Source: Halopseudomonas nanhaiensis (GTDB lineage: Bacteria; Pseudomonadota; Gammaproteobacteria; Pseudomonadales; Pseudomonadaceae). From it: DNA of 64,000 nucleotides. The notes beneath the pieces were generated by a model. It was not told the origin of the DNA and made no database searches. It saw nothing but the letters and a program-made list of their open reading frames with translations. The stretch covers positions 682,001 through 746,000 of the forward strand of contig NZ_CP073751.1 of the NCBI RefSeq assembly GCF_020025155.1, written 5' to 3'. Positions 56,113-64,000 of the stretch are shown one piece after another (the stretch's first letter is position 1; the number at the start of each line of letters is the position of its first letter). The position numbers were made by a program, and so were the translations under genes.

Positions 56113-56506
56113 TTTCCGAGGATTCACGCTTATTGAACTGATGGTCGCGGTTGCGATTATCGGAATATTGGCGTCGATCGCTGTCCCAGCCTATGACGAG
56201 CACGTGCGTAAGGGACTCCGCACAGAGGCGAGATCCGCTTTGCTCGAGTCAGCGCAGGCTCTGGAGCGATACTACTCTGTAAACGGCACATACCTTGACG
56301 GAGGATCGCTGGCTCAGGTTTACAAAGAGGAGCTCAAGCAAGGGAGCAGTCTCACTTATGAAATAGCTGCCACGACCGAAACAGCTAACAGCTATACGCT
56401 CGAGGCGACTGGCAAAGGCAAAATGGCTTCGGATGACTGCGGCAAATACAGCATCAGTCACACGGGAGTGCTAGGGTCCACTTCTACGGACGCGAAGTGC
56501 TTGTGA
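56102..56506 (+). CDS. pilE: Type IV minor pilin PilE
   Basis: 134 residues: leader MKNNFRG then [42 protein letters not shown], with Glu5 and the standard pilin spine. A short globular domain follows with one C-terminal disulfide loop ([21 protein letters not shown]). It matches PilE, which ends the minor pilin operon in P. aeruginosa and connects the tip complex to the fibre. No pilY2 gene is present between pilY1 and pilE; the two overlap by 11 bp. Confidence 0.9.
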   Translation: MKNNFRGFTLIELMVAVAIIGILASIAVPAYDEHVRKGLRTEARSALLESAQALERYYSVNGTYLDGGSLAQVYKEELKQGSSLTYEIAATTETANSYTLEATGKGKMASDDCGKYSISHTGVLGSTSTDAKCL

Positions 56507-56788
56507 TGTTCCGTCACGCGTGCCAGGATGCCTTGTTACATGAGATATTCGCTATCCTTATCACTAGGATTTCAGAGATGCGGATCGGTGACCGACTGAA
56601 TCTCAGGGTGCCGTATAGCTCTGAGCGGAACTGTACGTGTCGGCCAATGTGATGAACTCAAGCGGTTGAGCTGAGCTCTCCGCTTTTGTGAATTGCGTTG
56701 CTTGGCCACCCGAGTCCGCATAGGTTCTTCGACTGACTCATCAGGAAGTGGCGCGGCTGATTGAATGCTGTGGACCAACCGCCAGATG
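56507..56788. other. Gene-poor stretch after pilE
   Basis: I see no gene, RNA or terminator with T run directly after pilE. Short open frames on both strands lack ribosome binding sites and recognisable sequence. Base composition is intermediate. The gene-poor zone continues to 56961 past the inverted repeat at 56789. Confidence 0.5.
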
Positions 56789-56815
56789 GCCAGCCTCGCT
56801 GCTCAAGGCTGGCCG
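56789..56815. repeat. Inverted repeat copy A (GGCCAGCCT...AGGCTGGCC)
   Basis: A 9-bp perfect stem with a short loop, nearly identical to the terminator-like repeat at 57437-57464. On the minus strand the bases just before it read TGT ACC GGC AGC GAG TGA; before copy B they read TGT ACT AAC TGC GAG TAA, the end of the lipoprotein gene. This suggests a duplicated gene 3' end. Confidence 0.75.
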
Positions 56816-56961
56816 AATTCTCACTCGCTGCCGGTACAATCCTGATCAGGTTCCATTGATGCCACACCGGAGCGCGGAGTGCTTCGCATGCGTTCTGCTG
56901 GTCGTTCTGTAGAGAGCTATCAGTGGCCGAGTCAGCTGCCAGCGATAGCTCGCTCCATTAT

Positions 56962-57426
56962 TTATCCCCGCGGCCTACCCCGATCAGGCTGACTGAAGTC
57001 GCACACCCCATCCGGCAAGATCTCATTCAGCCTTTCGACTTCCCCGGCGCTGGGTGACCAGCTCCTGTACGTCCCGTCACTTAAAGCCGTACTCAACGGC
57101 TTCGGCGCGCGCTTGAAGATGCTGCCTTCGATCCAGCCGCCGGCGACTCGTCGGGACGTCGGAAACTCGGCGGTACAGGCTCCCAGTGCAGCATCATCGA
57201 GCACCACGTTCCACACGCTTTCACTCGAAGCATTCGGATCGCCGTTAGATTCAAAGCAGCTGTCCAACGCAGCGGTAAGCTTGTTTTCCGCGATGTCGCC
57301 GGCCTGATAACTTCCGCACCAAATGTTTGTTGTTCTGGGCCTCGCCGAATGAGTATAGAAGGCGTTTGTCGAAGGAAAGGGGCGTGCAGGGGCTTGGGCG
57401 GGAAGACGAACGTCATGCGGTGACAT
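56962..57426 (-). CDS. Hypothetical ORF, possible gene remnant
   Basis: A 154-codon open frame that I do not recognise. The first 30 or so residues are proline- and arginine-rich and look non-coding. From about residue 34 it looks more like a real extracytoplasmic protein (TNIWCGSYQAGDIAENKLTA, VWNVVLDDAALGACTAEFP, WIEGSIFKRAPKPLS) with four spaced cysteines and balanced composition. There is no ribosome binding site before the ATG and it follows the lipoprotein's terminator-like repeat, so it may be the 3' part of a decayed gene. An overlapping frame (57093-57473) looks worse. Confidence 0.3.
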   Translation of the reverse strand: MSPHDVRLPAQAPARPFPSTNAFYTHSARPRTTNIWCGSYQAGDIAENKLTAALDSCFESNGDPNASSESVWNVVLDDAALGACTAEFPTSRRVAGGWIEGSIFKRAPKPLSTALSDGTYRSWSPSAGEVERLNEILPDGVCDFSQPDRGRPRG

Positions 57427-57436
57427 ATCGTGTAAG

Positions 57437-57464
57437 GTGGCCAGCCTCGCTCGCGCAAGGCTGG
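57437..57464 (-). terminator. Terminator-like inverted repeat copy B after the lipoprotein gene
   Basis: GGCCAGCCT and AGGCTGGCC form a 9-bp stem right after the stop of the leftward lipoprotein gene. There is no T run in that direction, so it may act as an mRNA end-protecting hairpin rather than an intrinsic terminator. It duplicates copy A 650 bp away. Confidence 0.5.
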
Positions 57465-57472
57465 CCGATTCA

Positions 57473-59707
57473 TTACTCGCAGTTAGTACACACCGCTACC
57501 CACGGCCCAAGGATCGCGGTTACCGGCGTGAGTACTTCGCGTGTCATAACCAGCATCTTTCCGCCTTCTTGAACATAGCCGTTGGCGAGAAGCGTGAGAT
57601 TCACACCCGGGACAATCTCGGTGTTGACGCTGCCCATGCTCAGTCGGCCATCGGTTAGCCTTACGTTCGCCGCGTTGAAGACGAAGGTTGCCTGCAAGTC
57701 GCGGAAGCTACGCCCCAACTCTCCCTGTCTCGCTGCTTGCGACTGGCTGATCGATTTGAGTACCCCGTTGCCTTCCGCGTCGAACTCCAGCGTGCCGGCG
57801 ACCAGGCGATTCACCTCGACTGTCCGATAGCTACCTGTCTCGGTTGCGTTGAATATCGAGCCGAGACCCACGCTCATGATCTTGTATTTGCGGTTCGCGA
57901 GAGAGGTAAGCTGCTTGTCACGCTTGACGCCCATCCACGCGGTACGTCTCCCCGACGGTTCATCCCTCAGCTCGGTCCCGCCTGTTTCGTCAATGTCCTG
58001 ACGGCTGGGCATCTGTTGAGACACGAGCATGGTCAGACTGTCAGCAGACACCCAGCCTGTTACGGCCTCAACTGCATCGCCACCGGCGGGTGAAAATTCG
58101 AGTTGCCCATTCTGGCCGACGGAATAGGCTGCGGTGCTCAACTGCGCGCTGGTGGGCGAGCAATCCGAGTTGTCGGGTTCGCGGATATATTGAGACGTTA
58201 GGTCAGCTAGATTGATGATCAGGTCGCGGTCACGCCGCTCGCACAGCTCTGCCTCGTTATTCTCGCGCAGGCCGAGGTCGAGCAGGCGCATGGCGAAGTT
58301 TATCTTGGGATCCGCGTCGTCGCGTGTTTCGGTCTCGACTTCGATGATACCGTAGTCACCGAGAACGGTCGGCGTAGTGGTCGGTTTCTTGATTCCGATA
58401 TCCAGGAATCCGCCGAGGACCTGCAGTTGTTGTGCGCCCTCTGAATCGGTAACCAGGCGATCATCATAGGCGTCGCCGACCAGAGTGGTATACGGCGTAC
58501 CGGTGCCGGCTGCCCGCAGACGATTGGTCGACTCGAAGTCTCGGTCGGTACAGGCCGCGTCGTCGGTCTGGCAGGCCGCTACCGCGTCGTCTTCCTTGTC
58601 ATACGGACCGACCACTTCGCTTGAAGGTACGGTCAGGCCTCGGCTATCGATCGACATGCTGCCCTGGTTCGCTTCGTCACTGATCGCCGCGTTGACCGAG
58701 CGATAGCCTGACAGGTCCGAAACCGCTTCGTATTCGAGGTTGTCGCCGATGGCAGAGGAAAACGCCACTGAGCCGTCTTGGTTTGTTCGAAGTTGAACGG
58801 CTGTGTCGCTACCGCCTATCAGCGCGCCGCCGCCGTCGACGGAGCTGTAGACACCAACGTTGAAGCTCTGGAAGTGGTAGTCACCATCTACGGCAGCCAG
58901 AGCATCTTCATCAGCGGGCGGGGCGGTGCCACGATCAATGGCATCCTCTACGACCAGCGACAGTTGCGCGTTGAGCTGCTCCAGCATTTCATCGGTGCTG
59001 GTATTGTTACGGTATGCCTCGTTGATCGCCTGTTGTGTAGCGGGGTCTTCGGCGAGTTTGACGATTTCTTTCACCAGCGAATCGAGATCTTCAATCGATA
59101 GCTGATCCAGTTCTGCCGCGCGATTGACGATGGCTCGGGTGATGAACGTCGAGACGGGGCTGGCTACAAGGCTCTCCTGCTGATAAAGCGGTACGCTGAG
59201 ATTCATCTCCGGGCCAGTCTGTACGCGAATGTACGCGTCAACCCGCGGGTCGAAGGGCAGATCTAGCAGGTAGTTGCCCTGCGATTCCGTGATAGCGAAG
59301 TCTTCACCACCTTCAAGCACTTCGTCTTCATCATCGCTGGGGTCGTCGGGCGTGCCGTTTTTGTTGCCATTGATCAGGACAACAGTGAAGTCTTCAGGCG
59401 CCAACGACTGAGCAGCCTGCGCAAAGGCCGGGGAGATCAGTGCATCGAGCACCGCAGCCAGCACTTTCTCAGCATTGCTGCTTGGCTTGGCGCGGAAAGT
59501 TACCTGCTCGGCTGAAGGTGCGTCGACGGTGAGTTCATACCGCGTGGTAGCCGGAGTAGGGTTTGGGTCGGTAGGGTTGTCGGTGACCGGCGGCTCGGCG
59601 GTGGACCCACCGCCGCTGTTGCTGCTACCGCCGCCGCTCAAACAACCTGTCAGAAGTACTGCTGCCGCTACGGCTGAAGCCAGGGGCCATTTTCTGAAAT
59701 GATGCAT
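57473..59707 (-). CDS. Large hypothetical outer-membrane-type lipoprotein
   Basis: 744 residues from the ATG at 59707 (MHHFRKWPLASAVAAAVLLTGC). It has a lipobox LTGC and a Gly/Ser then Pro/Thr-rich linker (about 22-60). A long acidic exported body follows, with an EDEVLEGGEDFAI segment and a helical stretch (about 205-285, PVSTFITRAIVNRAAELDQL). Cysteines are few and clustered (AACQTDDAACTD, LCERRDRD, SDCSP), and the C-terminus ends VCTNCE. I do not recognise a named family. It converges on the pilus operon and is separated by about 55-90 bp from trmA on the same strand. Confidence 0.8.
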   Translation of the reverse strand: MHHFRKWPLASAVAAAVLLTGCLSGGGSSNSGGGSTAEPPVTDNPTDPNPTPATTRYELTVDAPSAEQVTFRAKPSSNAEKVLAAVLDALISPAFAQAAQSLAPEDFTVVLINGNKNGTPDDPSDDEDEVLEGGEDFAITESQGNYLLDLPFDPRVDAYIRVQTGPEMNLSVPLYQQESLVASPVSTFITRAIVNRAAELDQLSIEDLDSLVKEIVKLAEDPATQQAINEAYRNNTSTDEMLEQLNAQLSLVVEDAIDRGTAPPADEDALAAVDGDYHFQSFNVGVYSSVDGGGALIGGSDTAVQLRTNQDGSVAFSSAIGDNLEYEAVSDLSGYRSVNAAISDEANQGSMSIDSRGLTVPSSEVVGPYDKEDDAVAACQTDDAACTDRDFESTNRLRAAGTGTPYTTLVGDAYDDRLVTDSEGAQQLQVLGGFLDIGIKKPTTTPTVLGDYGIIEVETETRDDADPKINFAMRLLDLGLRENNEAELCERRDRDLIINLADLTSQYIREPDNSDCSPTSAQLSTAAYSVGQNGQLEFSPAGGDAVEAVTGWVSADSLTMLVSQQMPSRQDIDETGGTELRDEPSGRRTAWMGVKRDKQLTSLANRKYKIMSVGLGSIFNATETGSYRTVEVNRLVAGTLEFDAEGNGVLKSISQSQAARQGELGRSFRDLQATFVFNAANVRLTDGRLSMGSVNTEIVPGVNLTLLANGYVQEGGKMLVMTREVLTPVTAILGPWVAVCTNCE

Positions 59708-59795
59708 GTGTCCAGTTCCATTGGGTTGAGGAACTGGCATTTGGCCTCAAACAGCCGGGCCTTCGCATCATGCAAATGGATGATGCTTTTCAGCC

Positions 59796-60881
59796 TCATA
59801 GCTGTTCCAGCAGAACCCCGCATTCCATATGGTGCGTGTACGGGAACTGGTCGAACAGCGCACTGCGTGTAACCCGGTGGGTCGAGCTGAGTGTTTCGAG
59901 ATTGGCCGCGAGCGTTTCAGGGTTGCAGGAGATATAAAGAATGCGTCGATAACGGCTGACCAGCTCGAGCGTGGCCGGGTCGAGCCCGGCCCGAGGCGGG
60001 TCGACGAACACCGTGCCGAAGTTGAAGCCGCTCAGATCGATCCCTTCCAGTCGTCGGAAGGGCCGGACCCCGTTCAACGCATCGGTCACTTCCTCGCTGG
60101 ATAGACGGACCAGAGTGACGTTGTCCACATCATTGTCTGCGAGATTCTGCAGGGCCGAGCGAACCGAGCTTTTCGACAGTTCCGTGGCCAGCACCTTGCG
60201 AAAACATGTCGACAGCGGCAGCGTGAAGTTGCCGTTGCCACAGTACAGCTCCAGCAGATCGTCTTCATTGCGGCCAGCAGCGGCCAGCGCCCAGCTGAGC
60301 ATATGCTGGTTGACCGTGCCGTTCGGCTGGGTGAAGCCACCTTCTACCTGCTGATAGCGCCAGGCACGGCCGGCCACGCTGAGTTCTTCACACACATGGT
60401 CGCGCTGCAGTACGCGCTTGCGCCCGCGGCTGCGGCCGATGATCAGAATGCCCAGCTCGTCGGCGAGCTTTTGCGCTGCGGTGTCCCAGGTTTCGTCGAT
60501 CGGTCGGTGATAGCACAGCGTGACCAGCGCCTCGCCAGAGAGGGTGGTCAGGAATTCAACCTGAAACAGCTTGCGCCCCAGTACCGGGTCAGCCTTGCAG
60601 GCTTCCAGCAGGGGGTTCATCAGGTCGTTGATGCGCTGCGAGGCGATCGGTAACCGGTCGATCAGTACCGGCGTACGTTTGTCGCCCTGTTCGAACATGG
60701 CGTAATGCGGCACGCCGCCTTCGTACCACAGACGAAATTCGGCGCGCAGCCGGAAGTGCTCGCGGGGGGACTCGAACACGTCCGGCGCCGGGGCCTCGAA
60801 CGGTGCCAGCAGATCGACAAGCCGCTGGCGTTTCTCAGCCAGCTGCTGCTCGTAACGGTCCGGTTCGAATCCCAGGCCCAT
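59796..60881 (-). CDS. trmA: tRNA (uracil 54-C5)-methyltransferase TrmA
   Basis: 361 residues. The SAM site is in [15 protein letters not shown], the catalytic region is [11 protein letters not shown], and the nucleophilic cysteine is in [18 protein letters not shown]. It makes ribothymidine at position 54 of tRNA. Sequence and length match TrmA. Its ATG overlaps the stop of the purine permease gene (ATGA), suggesting co-transcription. Confidence 0.95.
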   Translation of the reverse strand: MGLGFEPDRYEQQLAEKRQRLVDLLAPFEAPAPDVFESPREHFRLRAEFRLWYEGGVPHYAMFEQGDKRTPVLIDRLPIASQRINDLMNPLLEACKADPVLGRKLFQVEFLTTLSGEALVTLCYHRPIDETWDTAAQKLADELGILIIGRSRGRKRVLQRDHVCEELSVAGRAWRYQQVEGGFTQPNGTVNQHMLSWALAAAGRNEDDLLELYCGNGNFTLPLSTCFRKVLATELSKSSVRSALQNLADNDVDNVTLVRLSSEEVTDALNGVRPFRRLEGIDLSGFNFGTVFVDPPRAGLDPATLELVSRYRRILYISCNPETLAANLETLSSTHRVTRSALFDQFPYTHHMECGVLLEQL

Positions 60882-62173
60882 CAGTTGAACAACGCGAGCT
60901 TGACGACGAACAGGCCGGCCAGCACGTACAGGCTGGGGTTCAGTTCCTTCCAGCGACCAGACAGAACCTTGATCGCGGTCCAGCTGATGAAGCCCAGCGC
61001 GATGCCGTTGGCGATGGAGAAGGTCAGCGGCATCATGATCGCCGTGATTACCACGGGAGCCGCCTCGGTCAGGTCTTCCCAGTCGACCTGCACGAGTCCG
61101 CCGGTCATCAGCACAGCGACGAACAGCAGCGCAGGGGCGGTGGCGAAGGCGGGCACGGCGCCGGCCAGCGGCGAAAAGAACAGGCAGAGCAGGAACAGCC
61201 CGGCGACGACACAGGCCGTCAGGCCGGTGCGGCCGCCGGCGGTGGTTCCGGCAGCGGATTCGATATAACTGGTGGTGGTCGAGGTGCCCAGCGCGGCCCC
61301 TGCCATGGTGGCGGTACTGTCGGCCATCAGGGCGCGGCCCAGACGCGGCATCTTGCCGTCGGCATCGACCAGATTGGCTTTCTGCGCGACACCGATCAGT
61401 GTGCCGGAAGTATCGAACAGGTCAACGAACAGAAAAGCGAAGATCACACTGATCAGGCCGATTTCCAGCGCGCCGCGCAGGTCCAGCTCTAGAAAGGTCG
61501 GCGCCAGGCTCGGTGGCGCGGAGACGATGCCATTGGCCTGGGTAAAGCCTGCCAGCAGACTGATCCCGGTGATCAGCAGAATGCCGATCATCACCGCCCC
61601 GGTGACGCGGCGATAGGCCAGAGCGACGATCACGGCAAAGCCTAACGCGGCCAATAGCGGGCCGGGCTGGGTCAGGTCACCGAGGGCAACCAGCGTAGCC
61701 GGGTGATCCACCACGAGACCGGCGTTCTTCAGCGCAATCAGCGCCAGAAACAGGCCGATACCGGCGGCGATTGCCGAGCGAAGCGGCATCGGGATGCTGT
61801 TGATGATCCACTCGCGCACCTTGAAGATGCTCAGAAGAAAGAACAGAAAACCGGAGATGAACACCGCACCCAGCGCGACCTGCCAGCTGTAGCCCATCGA
61901 GCCGACTACCGTGTAGGCGAAGAACGCGTTCAGACCCATGCCGGGGGCGAGTGCGATGGGATAGTTGGCCCAGAGCCCCATGATCAGCGAGCCGATAGCC
62001 GCTGCCAGACAGGTGGCGACGAAGGCGGCGCCCGGATCGATGCCCGCATCGCTCATCATCATCGGGTTGACGAAGACGATGTACGCCATGGTCAGGAAGG
62101 TCGTCAGTCCGGCAAGAATTTCCGTACGAACGGTGGTGCCGTGGGCTTTTAGTTGGAACAGCTTTTCCAGCAT
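60881..62173 (-). CDS. NCS2-type purine permease (AzgA/GhxP-like)
   Basis: 430 residues with about 12-14 membrane helices. Family motifs are [21 protein letters not shown] near the N-terminus, [16 protein letters not shown], and [35 protein letters not shown] as a whole. Relatives carry adenine, guanine or hypoxanthine with protons. I start at the ATG at 62173 ([20 protein letters not shown]); the frame extends 13 codons further without conservation. It is the first gene of a two-gene operon with trmA and diverges from the FKBP gene. Confidence 0.9.
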   Translation of the reverse strand: MLEKLFQLKAHGTTVRTEILAGLTTFLTMAYIVFVNPMMMSDAGIDPGAAFVATCLAAAIGSLIMGLWANYPIALAPGMGLNAFFAYTVVGSMGYSWQVALGAVFISGFLFFLLSIFKVREWIINSIPMPLRSAIAAGIGLFLALIALKNAGLVVDHPATLVALGDLTQPGPLLAALGFAVIVALAYRRVTGAVMIGILLITGISLLAGFTQANGIVSAPPSLAPTFLELDLRGALEIGLISVIFAFLFVDLFDTSGTLIGVAQKANLVDADGKMPRLGRALMADSTATMAGAALGTSTTTSYIESAAGTTAGGRTGLTACVVAGLFLLCLFFSPLAGAVPAFATAPALLFVAVLMTGGLVQVDWEDLTEAAPVVITAIMMPLTFSIANGIALGFISWTAIKVLSGRWKELNPSLYVLAGLFVVKLALFN

Positions 62174-62328
62174 GGCGGGGGTCTCGAATGAGGGGGCCGA
62201 AAAGCGGCGCATTCTAACCTAGTTTGCCGTGCAATTGGATATCGCGGCTGTGGTGATGTTGAGGGGCAAGCGTGATCCGTATGCAAATCTGTGGCAGGCT
62301 TGGCGGTCACATTTCAAGGGGAAGCATT

Positions 62329-62943
62329 ATGAGCGATTCGATCAACACCGACGAACAGCGCGTCAGCTATGGTATTGGCCGTCAGATGGGCGATCAGCTG
62401 GGTGCCAGCAACATTCCGGATCTGAACATTGATCTGGTCGTTGCAGGTCTGCGCGACGCATTTGGCGGGCAGCCGAGCCAGGTTGACGAGCAGCAGCTTG
62501 CGGCGGCCTTTCAGGTGCTTCAGGGCAAGATGCAGACGCAGGCCGAGGAAGCCGCTCGCCAGGCCGGACAGGCCGGCGTTGACTACCTGACTCAGAACGC
62601 GCAGCGCGATGGCGTCGTGACGCTGGCGTCGGGCCTGCAATACGAAGTGATCAGTGAAGGCACAGGCGCTACCCCAACCGCGAGCGACACCGTGCGTACC
62701 CATTACGAAGGCACGCTGATCAGCGGTGAAGTGTTCGACAGCTCCTACAAGCGCGGTCAGCCTGCAGAATTCCCGGTGGGCGGTGTGATCGCCGGCTGGA
62801 CTGAAGCGCTACAGCTGATGAAGGAAGGAGCCAAGTGGCGCCTGTATATTCCCTCCGAGCTGGCATACGGTGCCCGCGCCGCCGGCAGCATCCCGCCGCA
62901 CAGCACGCTGGTGTTTGATATCGAGCTGATCAAGGTTCTTTGA
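62329..62943 (+). CDS. fklB: FKBP-type peptidyl-prolyl cis-trans isomerase (FklB-like)
   Basis: 204 residues from the ATG at 62329 with AAGGGGAAG upstream. The N-terminal helical dimerisation domain (about 1-90, DEQRVSYGIGRQMGDQL) precedes an FKBP domain (about 100-204) with VRTHYEGTLISGEVFDSSYKRGQPAEFPV, VIAGWTEALQLMKEGAKWRLYIPSELAYG and STLVFDIELI. It lacks a signal peptide, so it is probably the cytoplasmic FKBP22 type. It catalyses proline isomerisation in folding proteins. Confidence 0.92.
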   Translation: MSDSINTDEQRVSYGIGRQMGDQLGASNIPDLNIDLVVAGLRDAFGGQPSQVDEQQLAAAFQVLQGKMQTQAEEAARQAGQAGVDYLTQNAQRDGVVTLASGLQYEVISEGTGATPTASDTVRTHYEGTLISGEVFDSSYKRGQPAEFPVGGVIAGWTEALQLMKEGAKWRLYIPSELAYGARAAGSIPPHSTLVFDIELIKVL

Positions 62944-62944
62944 G

Positions 62945-63260
62945 CGGTGCGCATCTGGGCGCGATCGCGTAGGTGAGGGTGGCACTGGTTTGTGCATTCT
63001 TCTTCGCGGTCATGCCCGCTCCTACTGGGGGGCGTCGTTATCGGGGCGAGGGCGCCGCTTCTACACGGTAGGGCATAGATAGGTTTTTGTAGGAGCGCAC
63101 CTGGGCGCGAAGCGGAGGTGGGGGCGGCACAGACGTTGTGCATTCTTCTTCGCGGTCATGCCCGCTCCTACAGGGGGCGCCGTTATCGTGGCGAGGCCGC
63201 CGCTCCTACCCGGTGGGGCATAGGTAGGCTTTTGTAGGAGCGCACCTGGGCGCGAAGCGA
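62945..63260. repeat. REP-like tandem repeat, about 2.2 copies of a 145-bp unit
   Basis: GTAGGAGCGCACCTGGGCGC occurs at 63089 and 63234, exactly 145 bp apart. A divergent copy (GCGCATCTGGGCGC) starts the array at about 62948. Each unit carries the inverted partner TTCTTCGCGGTCATGCCCGC followed by TCCTAC, so the units can fold. This is the style of Pseudomonas extragenic palindromes. It fills the fklB-ispB gap (62944-63307), where I see no gene. Confidence 0.85.
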
Positions 63261-63307
63261 GATCTGACACAATTGCTTCGTGGCAAGGCGCCGCGGCTGC
63301 AGATAAA

Positions 63308-64000
63308 TCAGAACTGACGGGCGATGGCGAAGCGGGCGAGTTGTTCCAGCGAATCTCGGAAGACTGATGGCGGCAGCGTCTGCAGCATTTCCACGGCAAG
63401 ATCCGACTGCTGCTGGGCCATGCGCTGGGTGTAGGCGAGGGCGCCGCTGCTTTCCACGGCCTCTCGAATCGGCCCAATGTCTTCAAGCCCGCCTTTCTGA
63501 ATGGCGTGTCGCACCAGCCTCGCCTGCTCAGGCGTGCCTTCGCGCATGGCGTAGATAAGCGGAAGCGTCGGTTTGCCTTCGGCGAGGTCGTCGCCGACAT
63601 TCTTGCCCATGGCTGAGGCATCACCGCTGTAATCCAGTACGTCATCCACCAGCTGGAAGGCCACGCCCAGCGCGTCGCCATACTGGCGCAGCGCCTCGAT
63701 CTGCGCCTCGCTCGCGTCGGCCAGCAGCGCAGCGGTATGCGAGGAGGCTTCGAACAGCATGGCGGTCTTGCTGCGGATGACTTCCAGATAGGTGGCCTCG
63801 TCCGTGTTGGCGTCGCGTACCTTCGAAAGCTGCAGAACCTCGCCTTCGGCAATGACATTGGTCGCGTTGGCCAGCGCGCGCATGATGCGCATGTCACCGA
63901 GCTCGACCATCATTTCGAAGGCGCGGGAATAAAGGAAGTCACCTACCAGCACGCTAGGTGCATTGCCCCAGAGGGCATTGGCGGTCGACCGGCCGCGACG
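63308..64000 (-). CDS. ispB: Octaprenyl diphosphate synthase IspB, C-terminal part
   Basis: 231 codons, the C-terminal two thirds of a trans-polyprenyl synthase; the start lies beyond the window. It contains SVLVGDFLYSRAFEMMVELGD and the second aspartate-rich motif in FQLVDDVLDYSGDASAMGKNVGDDLAEGKPTLPLI (the DDVLD core). The first aspartate-rich motif is outside. The enzyme makes the polyprenyl side chain of ubiquinone. It ends QLARFAIARQF and faces the REP-like array. Confidence 0.93.
   Translation of the reverse strand, partial: RRGRSTANALWGNAPSVLVGDFLYSRAFEMMVELGDMRIMRALANATNVIAEGEVLQLSKVRDANTDEATYLEVIRSKTAMLFEASSHTAALLADASEAQIEALRQYGDALGVAFQLVDDVLDYSGDASAMGKNVGDDLAEGKPTLPLIYAMREGTPEQARLVRHAIQKGGLEDIGPIREAVESSGALAYTQRMAQQQSDLAVEMLQTLPPSVFRDSLEQLARFAIARQF

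Noticed and set aside
59768-59797. GCATCAT...ATGATGC hairpin followed by TTTT after the trmA gene
   Set aside because: The T run is on the plus strand, where no gene is being transcribed; on the minus strand, downstream of trmA, there is no T run.

Overview
The window is the chromosome of a gammaproteobacterium, most likely a Pseudomonadaceae member (Pseudomonas/Halopseudomonas-like). This rests on the gene order zapE-rplM-rpsI-petABC-sspAB-dolP-gmhA-yraN-lpoA-rsmI, rnpB-mraZ-dcw-lpxC, secA-argJ, and on the close match of FtsI, SspA, GmhA and PetA to Pseudomonas proteins as I remember them. Most of the DNA is clearly GC-rich (judged by eye).

Layout. 1-4.3 kb: the 3' end of guaA meets a leftward cluster encoding an Mla/MCE-type lipid ABC transporter (STAS-permease, ATPase, MCE protein, auxiliary lipoprotein), preceded by yhcB. 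4.4-8.4 kb: an alpha/beta hydrolase, zapE, a GlxA-type AraC regulator and an aldo/keto reductase. 8.6-13.6 kb: rplM-rpsI, the cytochrome bc1 operon petABC, and sspA-sspB. 13.6-18 kb: dolP, gmhA, yraN and lpoA leftward, with rsmI divergent. 18-25 kb: a leftward operon under a guanidine-I (ykkC) riboswitch, encoding an ABC permease, an ATPase, two urea-carboxylase-associated proteins and a urea/guanidine carboxylase. It lies between rsmI and rnpB and lacks a substrate-binding protein and an allophanate hydrolase. 25.2-43.6 kb: rnpB, then the complete division and cell wall cluster mraZ-rsmH-ftsLI-murEF-mraY-murD-ftsW-murGC-ddlB-ftsQAZ-lpxC, with a sigma70-like promoter and a 10-bp-period GTGG operator before mraZ. 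43.6-49.5 kb: a DUF721 protein, an M23 peptidase, secA and argJ. 49.6-56.5 kb: a fimT-like pseudopilin gene and a minor pilin operon fimU-pilVWXY1-pilE, which is visibly AT-richer than its flanks. 56.5-59.7 kb: a gene-poor stretch with two copies of a terminator-like inverted repeat, a doubtful ORF, and a large unrecognised lipoprotein. 59.8-64 kb: trmA with a purine permease, an FKBP isomerase, REP-like tandem repeats, and the 3' part of ispB.

How it works together. Most of the window is housekeeping: the 25.9-43.6 kb run makes peptidoglycan precursors and the divisome, ending in the committed step of lipid A synthesis. petABC serves respiration. The accessory parts are the guanidine-responsive nitrogen operon, the minor pilin cluster with its neighbouring lipoprotein, and the repeat elements. 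The best leads are the truncated guanidine operon with its very short riboswitch leader, the foreign-looking pilus cluster with an atypical PilY1, and the orphan lipoprotein region.
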